Below, in pieces: positions 40,101 through 49,868 of a DNA stretch of 64,000 nt (its first letter is position 1; every line of letters begins with the position of its first letter). The notes under the pieces are model-generated. The model had not been told where the DNA came from. It saw only the letters and a list, made by a program, of their open reading frames with translations, and ran no database searches. The DNA is taken from contig BTRK01000005.1 in NCBI GenBank assembly GCA_036245805.1, positions 26,641,469-26,705,468 on the forward strand. The letters are read 5' to 3'. The DNA is from Pristionchus mayeri (Eukaryota; Nematoda; Chromadorea; Rhabditida; Neodiplogasteridae). A program made the position numbers and the translations under genes.

Positions 40101-43100
40101 GGAGACGAATACTCAGTGATCTGGGATCCCAAACTGTACTTCGAGAGGAACGAGAGTGCCATGAAGTTCCCCAAGGGAGTCACGAAGGCCAAGAAGCTGG
40201 ACATGGACACTCTGGTCAGTTGATGGTGAGAGGGAAGGGGAAAGAGGACAGTGTCCCTTTCTGCCCTTCCCTCATGATTCCTCTTGAGGACACTGACGTC
40301 CGTAACTTCTTCATCGACTACGTCACTCAAGATTCAGTGGGAATGATTGCGAATGCCCATCTGAATAACTCCGATCTCTGGGGACTTGAATCGAAGGTGG
40401 GCGGAGTCACGAGTATCAACACATCCATTCACTGCTGAATGTGTTGAGGTGGCTAAGCAAGTGGCCTACAAGCACTCCGAGGCAGTCGATTTCCCCAAGA
40501 CTTCCGTCGCTCCTAAACCCCTTACCAAGGAGTGGGAAAAGGTGAGATACTTTGTTCTGCCACTGAGTCAATGAAATAGGCACGTGTAGTTATGAAATGC
40601 GCCATAATATCAGGTTGATTCATAAGTTTCGTTTCGTTTTAACGCTTCGAGCTTTTGAACTATATCTTGCTTCAGACTTTATCGATTCTTCCATGGATTT
40701 TTGTGTGATGTTGGTACGTGTGTACTCTCCATTGCGCACCTAATATCATGCATGGTAAATTTACCTTACGGAGACGGCAGATTGAAAAATACACAAAACT
40801 TGAATATCAATTAAGCATTTTCGAAATATCGGCACTTTTACCACAATAAAAATCTCTCCAAAACAACACTATTTTTGTAAACTGTGATATGTAGGAATTT
40901 TATTTTGCTAAGAGTGCCGGATCAGCCAGGAAAAAAGCTTGTCAAAAAGTCATGCATCCCACCGTTCTGAGATCTTACATCTGGTAATATTTGTTTGTTC
41001 GAGCTGATAATTTTTAGAGAAGGTCACACTGGTCTTAATTTTATCAGAGGTGTGATGGCATATTACGTTGATGCTACCTTAAAATAATTGAGATGATTGA
41101 ACGCTAGCCCCATTTTTCACAATCCCAAAGTCGAAATTTGGAGGCCGAAATCGACAATTTTTGACCCATAAGTTTCCTTATTGAAATTTCGGTGTCAAAT
41201 GTTTGCTGGAAACGTCAACCCAAACCCATTGAATTCCCTGAATGATAACGATTGTAACGCATTCGTTATATGTTTATGACGGTTCGAACCGAATACTCGA
41301 AAAATTGACATTTTGCCACTTTGGAGAAACAGTTTGTATCTGCCGAACAAAGTGAAATCAATCCACAGATACGGTAGTTTTCTAGCACCCCAATCGTGCC
41401 TCAAATAATGCCAAAGTAGGCCCGAACACAAGTCAAGCATCTTCGTGAAAACTATAAAAATACCTTGTAACGAAACTTATGAATCAACCTAATACATAGA
41501 GAAAGATGACGAGAAAATATTTCGCGAAAAGTGAAATGTAAAAAAGTGTTGATGATGAGAGTGGTGGTGTTTCTGGAGAGTGCTCTGTTGAGGACGAAGA
41601 GACGGGCGAGTTCGTCCCTCCTCAACGAGCACATCGAAAACCTGATTTCATGCAGTCGAATAGAGATCCCGTCTATGCATCCAGCAGACTCATCGGAAGG
41701 ATCTATCGGTCAGCCAAATAGAGTAGCCAGATTGATAATGACGAAGATGCTGCCGAGTCTGGTGCTTAGTCTGATAACGAGATACTTGTCAGTGAGATTG
41801 GCCATGTGAATAACGTGCTCGCCCTATCAGAGGAGAGAGATCAACAGGTACTCATTATCACGGGTCTTCTGTAAGAATGAAAGAAAATCAGCCCATTTTG
41901 CCACCAGAAAAAAGTCATATTCACGGATTTCGATGAAACTTTGTTTATTGATACTATTGAGGGTCCGATGAAGTCCTATCCACTTGGTTTGGTCAAATTT
42001 GCTCATTATCGATTTTTTTGATCTACCCACCTGAAGTACTGTAAGTCGGTCAATTTTGATCGTACAGCAAACTTTTTTTGGCATTTTGCTCGTCTCGACG
42101 AGTCCTACAGATACCTCTTCAGTACTCCTTATCAAAAACGTCAGCATCGTGGACTTTTCCTCAAAAAACCGATTTTTCGATCGTAAATATCGATTTTTCT
42201 CGTCAGCCATATGAAATACCCCTCGATATTATTTCACCTACGGATTCTACGGATAAAATTAGGCCGGGTTTATGTTGATCAGTTTCCATATTTCGTTCCC
42301 CCGGATATCGATTTACTAAGTAGAGTCCGGAACATAGTCGCATTTTTGCAAAATTCGCATTTTTGTTCATATTTCAGTTCAAAACGGTGCTCTTGCAAAA
42401 GTAAAGAGTGAATTCGAAAGCGCTCGATGATTCCGACAAAACATTTTCTGAGGGCATAAGCGATAAGTTTGCTTGTTTTCGAGTTATTTGCGGAAACAAA
42501 GAAAATGCAAAAATGCAAAGCTGTTCGTGTGCATGCATTGACTTAAGTTTTTCGCAAATAACTCGAAAACGAGCAAACTTATCGCTTATGCCCTCAGAAA
42601 ATGTTTTATCGGAGTCATCGAGCGCTTTCGGATTCACTCTTTACTTTTGCAAGAGCACCGTTTTGAACTGAAATATGAACAAAAATGCGAATTTTGCAAA
42701 AATGCGACTATGTTCCGGACTCTACTTAGTAAATCGATATCCGGGGGAACGAAATATGTAAACTGATCAACATAAACCCGGCCTAATTTTATCCGTAGAA
42801 TCCGTAGGTGAAATAATATCGAGGGGTATTTCATATGGCTGACGAGAAAAATCGATATTTACGATCGAAAAATCGGTTTTTTGAGGAAAAGTCCACGATG
42901 CTGACGTTTTTGATAAGGAGTGCTGAAGAGGTATTTGTAGGACTCGTCGAGACGAGCAAAATGCCAAAAAAAGTTTGCTGTACGATCAAAATTGACTGAC
43001 TTACAGTACTTCAGGTGGGTAGGTCAAAAAAATCGATAATGAGCAAATTTGACCAAACCAAGTGGATAGGACTTCATCGGACCCTCAATAGTATCAATAA

Positions 43101-45807
43101 ACCAAGTTTCATCGAAATCCGTGAATATGACTTTTTTTCTGGTGGCAGACGTTCCTGCATTCTTACAGAAGACCTGTGTTATCAGACTACGGTAGGATGA
43201 GAGGAGTACGGTATTGAGGAAGAAGTAGCCATGGATGCATTGATCGATGTGAAGGGATGGGAGAAGTACAAGGATGTGGCCCTCTCGCAGATGATCGTCT
43301 ACAACAATGAGATAAAGGTGGGAGAAGGAAGGATATGGTAGTGGATGTGATTGGTTGAGGCTCTGATGGAGAGATACGGAATCTCCTCCGAGGGAGAACT
43401 CATGTCTGGCTGCATGATCTCCATTCGGAATGCCATCTCGGACAGAGAGGCTGACGACATGTCCTTCTTCAATACCAATCAGGTGCAGTCGCCCTCACTA
43501 CTCAGATGATCTTTGATCTCTGGCAGGTCATCGAGACTCAGATCACCGCCATCGTGAGAACCCACAGGGAGAAGTTCTTCAAGGTAAACTCGAATGGAAG
43601 GGGGAGTTGAGTACTCGTTGCAGGACTTCGGAGAGATCAAGAAGTTGACGAAGGTCGCATCTGACAGGAGGAACGTCCCCGATGATACGGACAACATCTT
43701 CGATAGAGAGGCAATCCTATCATATTATCATATTTAACATTGCATAGCGTAGATCAAATATGTAACATATATGTCAAATATGTATAGGAATTTTTCTACA
43801 ATCTTCTCAATTGTATAATTGGATGTTCAATTGTAGGTGGTCTCTCCCTCGATTGGAATGCAGCAGAGGGCAGTCGCTCTCTACAAAGTGACATACGGTG
43901 AGTACCCTCCTCCCTCCACTCCCCCCTCTCCTTCTGAGTCTCCCCTCTCAGACTACGTCTCGAAGCAACGAGATTCTTCCCCCCGACTCCTCTCCTATCC
44001 ATGGATCGCCTACGATGTACTGGCTGTGGTCAGAGAGGAGAAGGTGAGGGAGAGAGAGAAGGGACGAGGAGGGGAGGGAATGGATACTCCTTCCAGACTC
44101 GTGAGCAGTCCGACTTCATCGCTGGTCTCGATCCCGTCGATGTGGTCAGTGGAGGGGGGGGGGGTAGGAGTAAGCAGCTCTTCCCCTCTCTCAGATGCTC
44201 TCGAAGCAAGTGATGGAGTACGCGAGGCTGAATGAGAAGAAGTTCCGTTCGAAGATGAAATCGTGGACGGGGGCTGATAGGAAGGGGAATGGAGAGGAAG
44301 CACTCATGAGATACCTCAACTATTATGAAGGCACGTCCACTATCATAATTCTCGCATTGACGCTCTGTTTTCTATGACATGTCTTTATGGCGATAGTGTA
44401 TTAATTTGAGGGCTGGGCGAGTTGGCCTTCTTCTTCGTAAGATGGGCTGATCATGAGGACATCTCACTCAGACACTTCCAAGAGGTACTGTAGAACTACA
44501 GTAGTCGACCATGGATCGATTAAGGTTCACGTCGTTCTGCTCCTCATTCAATTCTGTCTCGGATGCTTCGATGAGTTGGAGGCTGTGATTACGCCGGTAA
44601 CCAATCGATATCATCTTCTAACATACAGTACACTCTCCACAGATCGAACGGGGAACGGCTCCTCTGAATCCTCGAGTGTGCATCACCGAGTTGGGAAAGG
44701 TCGTCCTCAGCTTCTTCCGATGGCTCTCGTCGCGATCCTTCAAAAGGGTACGGTAGTCAGCTAGGCATACGGTACTCGATGGTATCGATCGCAGGTGAAA
44801 TGTTTGACGTTCATGAAGCCAGGACTGGATGTGGAGGGATGCTTCATGAGGGGAGAATGGATGCCGATGCATCTAGTGAGGATAATGAACAACCGAAGAA
44901 TAGAATGGAATTCCCATAATTTAGGCTGCCATCAAATCATTCTACAACCTCATCTTCTCATTGCGAATCGATCTTCCTACTGAAGGGGAGAACGTGGTCG
45001 ATCCCCCGTGTATCATCAGAGAAATGAATCCATTCGTCTTCGAGCTTCCCAGTGAGTCCCATCAAATTTCGATTACCGGGGTAAGCTATTTGATTAACAT
45101 GAAACACTTTTGGGGCTTTTTGATTTACATGAATATAACGGGTGTGTAAATTATTATTTTATAGTGCCAATTTGAGGTGACAAATGTAATCTCGCTGAAG
45201 TGCGAGAAATGATTAGGAAGCAGACTGGAGCAACTGAAGTGCAGCTAAGAAGACTGATGACTGGAGATAAAAGTAAGACTGATTCCTCGTTTTTTTTACA
45301 TTCATCATATTCTCGTACTATTTCATTGATGGCTCATTGTGTGTAGGTATCCCCATCCTCCCCCCCCCCTCTCATATCTCTCCTTCCAGCTCGAGTAGTC
45401 GTGTGCGCTACGGGAAGTCTTCTCTCGCACTCCAAGATTCGGAAGTTGCTCGTCGTCCCTCTCGACATCAAAACGAGTGACAATCCGAAGGAGGTCAGAT
45501 TCACTCTCCTCTCTACATCTTATGAACGAGTGCCAAAATTGAATTATGCTGTCACAATGAGACACCCTTCTCTTCTTCTTGCGATTGGTCTTCTTGGAGG
45601 CATCTTTCCATTCTTAATTTATAATTACTCTTGTACGCCCAACATTTCAAGAATATTTAGATGACTGCTAAAAGATTAAATTGAGTCTTCTTCTCTCTGG
45701 ACCAATATAGATGATTCCAGATGTCGGACAACTTCCCGCAGTTCATTCTGTGCAAGATCAAGGAAGGGGCCAAGAAATTCGACGAGTCCAGCAGTATCAT
45801 CGACTGA
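34101..45807 (+). CDS. Cellular RNA-dependent RNA polymerase B (EGO-1/RRF-1 family)
   Basis: About 56 exons give roughly 1,640 residues, close to C. elegans EGO-1. Exons: 34101-34161, 34204-34260, 34382-34449, 34511-34581, 34756-34849, 34912-34987, 35050-35129, 35177-35278, 35365-35400, 35657-35812, 35856-35931, 36011-36083, 36106-36206, 36277-36373, 36516-36607, 36709-36765, 36855-36929, 37009-37068, 37115-37227, 37280-37377, 37427-37512, 37583-37627, 37700-37795, 37920-37994, 38369-38476, 38520-38627, 38831-38928, 39019-39115, 39164-39292, 39335-39397, 39439-39487, 39530-39578, 39620-39668, 39737-39809, 39859-40005, 40087-40214, 40289-40396, 40449-40541, 41560-41708, 41793-41847, 43219-43317, 43360-43482, 43527-43583, 43624-43710, 43837-43897, 43952-44043, 44097-44144, 44195-44330, 44411-44484, 44525-44596, 44643-44747, 44795-44875, 44925-45051, 45177-45272, 45390-45493, 45721-45807. 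Motifs: ITPTR (37121), SNSQMRDNG (37454), [11 protein letters not shown] (37763), FSDGVGQIS (38387), GLLQYGQ (39648), [15 protein letters not shown] (39960) and the catalytic DLDGDEY (40092). Most exon boundaries and phases match RdRP-A, so the pair arose by tandem duplication, but the proteins have diverged strongly. Oddities: three probable GC donors, one exon (39859) without an AG acceptor, and an unresolved join at 35931-36106. Confidence 0.87.
38020..38091 (-). tRNA. tRNA-Thr (anticodon AGT)
   Basis: The 72-nt minus-strand sequence folds as a complete cloverleaf. The acceptor stem GCCTCAT/ATGAGGC pairs fully. The D arm has GCTC/GAGC, the anticodon stem is TCTGT/ACAGA with loop CTAGTAA, and the T stem GCTGG/CCAGC pairs fully around TTCGATT. 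Both internal pol III boxes are intact. It lies antisense in the RdRP-B intron between 37994 and 38369. It looks functional. Confidence 0.93.
40610..41492. mobile_element. Mariner-type element in an RdRP-B intron
   Basis: Ends TCAGGTTGATTCATAAGTTT (40610) and AAACTTATGAATCAACCTAA (ending at 41492) are inverted repeats with TA on both flanks. This is the classic mariner terminus and the same family type as the element at 12054-12949. About 880 bp with only short open frames and no recognisable transposase. It lies between exons ending at 40541 and starting at 41560. Confidence 0.8.
41849..43190. repeat. 1.34-kb palindrome 4 filling an RdRP-B intron
   Basis: The left arm from about 41850 (ACTCATTATCACGGGTCTTC) mirrors the right arm ending at about 43190. 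The centre is near 42520, with a short imperfect middle around 42500-42545. Opposite-strand open frames repeat almost word for word in the two arms because of the symmetry. The element fills the intron between exons ending at 41847 and starting at 43219 almost exactly. Confidence 0.92.
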
Positions 45808-46127
45808 GTAAACGGAAGCCATAGAAGATTTAACTATGTTAATCTCTTACTTTAACGAATATAGTCAACTGTAATTTATATTTTACTTATTCAGTTAAAA
45901 TTGTTTTGTGCATTAGCTATTATCTGGTCTGGTACACCTTACGGCGTTCTGTACATTCCATTTCACTGAATCACATGAATACTGAGATAAATAGAATATA
46001 TTTCAATGTCTATGAAATACATTTGCATGAACCTTGTTTATATGGAAATGCTTGGGTGGCACATCACAAGGTTTATCGTGCTCGGTAACGCTCTCTACTC
46101 GATTGACTGCCTTCCTTCCTGCTCCCT
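45808..46127. other. 3' intergenic gap between convergent genes
   Basis: RdRP-B ends at 45807 (+) and the next gene ends at 46128 (-), so the genes converge tail to tail over 320 bp of AT-rich sequence. No other feature is seen. Confidence 0.5.
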
Positions 46128-46489
46128 TCACTTCTTCAAAACTGAATGGGAGGAGGAGGGAACGTCGAAGCTCTTGTTGAATGATTCCGATGGTTCTAAC
46201 TGCTTCATAGTCATGTACTCGTGCTTGTTGCCCTTCTTCCCCGCCCGAATCTGATGATAATATCATCCATCCCCTCGATGCATCATCTACTGTACCTCAT
46301 CGGCCCTTGCTACTTGTCTCCTCACTGGTTCCACATCATCCAATCCCCCGTCATCCTCCAAGGGGGCGATCGGTCTCTTCCCTGCAGGGTACTGTAGAAG
46401 GGAATCATCGATCGATCACTCACCCGATGGTTTCTCTGGTCGATCGTGTTTAGTGCACAGAAGAAGGAGAAGACCCACGGAGAAGGAGA
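46128..46489 (-). CDS. Small unidentified gene, possible membrane protein (3' part)
   Basis: Three minus-strand exons join in phase: 46424-46489, 46296-46381 and 46128-46250, ending in a TGA at 46128-46130. The decoded part (about 90 residues) starts with a hydrophobic stretch SFSVGLLLLL. This is followed by a charged tail with PIAPLEDDGGLDDVEPVRRQ and ends in SVLKK. The hydrophobic run could be the end of a signal peptide or a transmembrane segment. The 5' exon could not be fixed: the frame at 46510-46560 contains stops in the required phase. It faces the channel gene head to head. I do not recognise a family. Confidence 0.45.
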
Positions 46490-47085
46490 CTGCCAAGACT
46501 CAAGGGGGGATTGAATACGGTACCTGAGTATGGAGACAGGGTCAGCCATCATGGTTCCTATGTGGAGGGGAGTTCGTCGTCTATGGGAACGACGATGGAA
46601 GGAAGACCGATTGGGAGAGGGAGAAGAGGAAGGAATGAGGGAGAGAGGAGAGGAGTGGAGGAGGAGAGACGCCGGATGCAACTCTTGCACGGACTCTCAA
46701 TGTCGTGTCATTGAAATATACGCAAATGTATAGTCCAAAAGAGGATCAATTCCTCGCTCTCAACTGATGGAGAGAGAGAGAGAGAGAGATCGGCCCAATC
46801 TGAGAGACGATGAACTGGTCTCTCCCTCAGCAGGAGCAATTCCCGATTCTTCCAAACATTTCAAGCAATTGAATAAATGAAATATCAAACCCGTGCTCTC
46901 GGAGTGTACATCGAATTCATTAGAGGCCTCGAATGGCTAATTCGACTGATTCGATCTGAATGGAGCAGATAATCGAGTAATAAGCGAATGAATGGAGGGG
47001 AATCTCATGGTTCATTCATTCGGGGAGATTCCAGTGGAAGCTCAGTCCCCCCCCCCCCTAATCTCCCTCCCTCCAGATTCTAGTG

Positions 47086-49630
47086 ATGAACGAGGAGACC
47101 GTCGCCCTCTTCGAGGAAGTCAACGAGGAAGATCAACAGTGAGACTTTTTTTACTGAGATTATACAAAAGGAAGACTGCGAAATGCATGAGAATAACCGG
47201 AAAGAGAGTAGGCAGGAAGAATGAAACTAACGAGATTCGTTTCTAATTTGTAGAGATCGAGTGGATATTGGGACGACGTGTAGAGAGAAGAAAAAGGGGA
47301 GTCGATTGGCGAGGGTGAGAGGAATGGAGGGAAGGAAGGGGGAGGAGAGTGATTGGAGATGTTCCGAATGGCCACTCCTCACTTCGGTCTCTATCTCTTC
47401 CTCTTCTTCTATCTCCTGGCTGGTGCATGGACATTCGCTCGATTGGAAGACAATGCGGATAGGGAAATACTGAAGAATAAATTGAAGAGGTGAGAAGACA
47501 ATCTGACTGGGTCATCTCTTCCATTCAGTATCAAGTCAGTCTATGCTCAAATCGCGCAATCTCTCGAACGGGAATGCTCTTCTACTCCTCACTATCGAAG
47601 ACGACTGTTCACCTCTCTCTCTGAGTGAGTACTCTCTCCTTCCCCTCCCCTCTCCCTCTCCTCAGATTGTCCTCTCTGATGGAAGGTCGTCCCTTCCTTC
47701 TCGATGAGAATCTCCAGGCAGAAGACGTCATTCCTCCCCGATGGACCAAGACCAGTTCCATCCTCTACGCTCTCTCCATTCTGGTCATACCCCTCTCACT
47801 CCTCAACCATCCCCTCATTCCAGACTACAACTGGCTACTCCAACAGTGTCCCTGTCACTGTCGTCGGCCAATGCGTAGCCATTGTGTACGGTCTCATAGG
47901 GATTCCGGTTGGGTTCTCAAATCGATTCTACAGTACTCTTCCCTTTCTCAGTTGATGATTCTTGCTGCAGTGGACATCGGTCGATTCCTCTCTACAGTCG
48001 TTCTCAAAGTGTACTCGAGAGTGAGGTCTCCATTTAGATTCAACCCTACATCCTTTACAGTGCTCCATTCTCACCAATAGATTATGTGGCCCCAAAAAGA
48101 AGGCCGTGCTGGACACGGTAGACAAGGTTGTCAACACGAAAACTGTACTTAGAGCGAAGCAGAGTTTGTGAGTGATGCAATATTAATTGCTCGTGGTGAC
48201 GTCATTCAGTCGACGACAACACAGACGAGTAGAGACTGTATTGGCAGAAGGAATGGAGATGGATCAACTCGAGGGAGGGGAGAAGAAGGTGAGAGAAGGA
48301 GAAAGGAGGAATCCCCTTCATTCATCATCAAGGTGTCCACTGTGAAAAGTGAGAAGAACGTCGATCCATCTGATCAATTGAAGACTGCGATGGGGGAGAC
48401 TACTGCAGAGGAGAAGGTAGGCGAAAGGGAATCAATCGATGATCTTTGATCTTTCCATCCCGTCGTACCCGCTCAACGACTGCCTCTCATAGTGAATGCG
48501 ACTATTCTGCTGGCCTTCTGTTGTCTGGGAGGAATAGTGTACATAGCAGCAGGTAGTGGCTGGCAATGAGTGGGATGGGGATAGGGACTGCAGGGGGGAA
48601 CAAGACCTTCATGGAAGCATTCTTCGTCACTTTCAATCTGGTCGCTAATCTGACGATGAGTGAAATGCCCAACGACCTCAATCACGTCCTCACTCTCATC
48701 TACATATTCGTCTTTGTCACTTTCGGTTAGCTTTTAGTAGAAAAGATGAGGGTATATTGCTAGCAAAGAAAGCATCGATTCAACGAGCGTTCGTGGTGTA
48801 ATGGTCAGCATGGATGCCTTCCAAGCATTCGACGGGGGTTCGATTCGCCCCGAACGCATAATATTTTGCAATTTGTATACTTTCTATTTCCATTCTCATT
48901 TAGGTGTCGCAGTGCTCTCAATGTGTGCTGAACTTGCCGCAATTGAACTGAAGGAACTTTTCTTGAAGGTTTATACGTATTCATGGTGTCTTATGCATTA
49001 TTTCTTCAATTGAGATTCACTACTTCGGTCGAAAGATAAACTTCCGAAGACAGCCAAAAGTGGACACGATCGATGAAGTAGGCCATGATTCGATTGAGAG
49101 CTTGATGAGTGGAGATTATAGGTGGAAGTGAAGGAGTTGCTCAAGATAATAGAGGAGATCAGAAGGAAGTACCCAGAGAAAGAGACTATCACATCTCTTG
49201 ATATCCTTCAGGTTTGAGAAGTAATGCAAATGAGAAGAGTGAATCTGTTGAGTACATGCACGAGGCGAATGAATTGGCGATGAAGACTGAGAGGAGAGAC
49301 ACGATTGCATTCATTCCCCAGACGATGGAATCACTACGGTATCCACTCACTATCGATCCCCCCATCGATCCCCTTCCAGATTCGCAGATGAGCAAGATCT
49401 AGAAGACAGAAGTGTTTCTAGAATAGAGGAAGCGCCTTTCGATTCGTGAGTCTTCCTCCTTGATCGTTGATCTCTCTCTTAACAATGGTAGACGTATCGA
49501 TGTCTACCAATTCGTGGATAATCCCGCAGCCTTCGAAGATCGATTCAAGCTGCACATCGCAGCTCTCAACAGCAGGAAGAACACGAGAGACGAGTCGAAG
49601 CACGACAGTTTGTTGGCAGAATGCCAATAA
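47086..49630 (+). CDS. Two-pore-domain (K2P/TWK-type) potassium channel, atypical pores
   Basis: Eighteen exons join in phase to about 529 residues: 47086-47138, 47254-47314, 47359-47489, 47529-47624, 47666-47783, 47824-47907, 47952-48025, 48081-48167, 48210-48288, 48333-48420, 48493-48552, 48594-48725, 48904-48968, 49015-49077, 49122-49211, 49235-49338, 49380-49445, 49492-49630. Topology fits K2P: M1 (FGLYLFLFFYLLAGAW then FARLE), pore 1 TTTGYSN, M2 with GLIGIP and DIGRFLS, M3 (ILLAFCCLGGIVYIAA), pore region 2 (FMEAFFVTFNLVANL), M4 (YIFVFVTFG), then IHYFGRK. Both selectivity filters deviate from TxGYG/TxGFG. The join at 48417-48493 needs either a GC donor at 48421 or another solution, because the direct frame meets a TGA at 48447. 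The last intron-like gap at 49212-49234 is only 23 nt. The exact TWK ortholog is not identified. Confidence 0.85.
48787..48858 (+). tRNA. tRNA-Gly (anticodon TCC)
   Basis: The 72-nt sequence has acceptor stem GCGTTCG/CGAACGC, D-loop AATGGTCA, anticodon stem GATGC/GCATT with loop CTTCCAA, and T loop TTCGATT. The T stem GGGGG/CGCCC has one G-G mismatch, so a slightly damaged copy cannot be excluded. It lies in the channel-gene intron between 48725 and 48904, on the same strand. Confidence 0.83.
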
Positions 49631-49794
49631 CTTTCGATCCGAGTACCACGAGCTTTCTTTATTTCTCTGCGCTCTCCCAATCGCCATCCCCTAGGGACGA
49701 CCCTGCAGAATCTCGTGTCCAATTTGGTTCCATTGTGCTTGATAAACTATAACGATGTACAAGTTCATAATTCTCTAGATTTGCAATCTTTCAT

Positions 49795-49868
49795 GGCCGC
49801 ATCGCACAATGGATAGCGCGTCTGCTTACGGATCAGAAGATTGTTAACTCGACCTATCCAGAAGTCGG
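49795..49868 (+). pseudogene. tRNA-Arg (ACG)-like pseudogene
   Basis: CGCACAATGGATAGCGCGTC and the anticodon arm TCTGC-TTACGGA-TCAGA (anticodon ACG) match nematode tRNA-Arg. The T arm (TTAACTCGACCTATCC) lacks the TTCGA loop and its stem, and the 3' acceptor strand does not pair with GGCCGCA. It is a decayed copy about 165 bp downstream of the channel gene. Confidence 0.6.

Noticed and set aside
40610..41492. Transposase remains inside the mariner-type elements
   Set aside because: I looked for mariner catalytic blocks in both elements on both strands and saw none; only the ends support the assignment.
41827..42967. Mirrored open frames of 66-127 codons around 42.5 kb
   Set aside because: They exist in duplicate on opposite strands because of palindrome 4 and lie within an intron.
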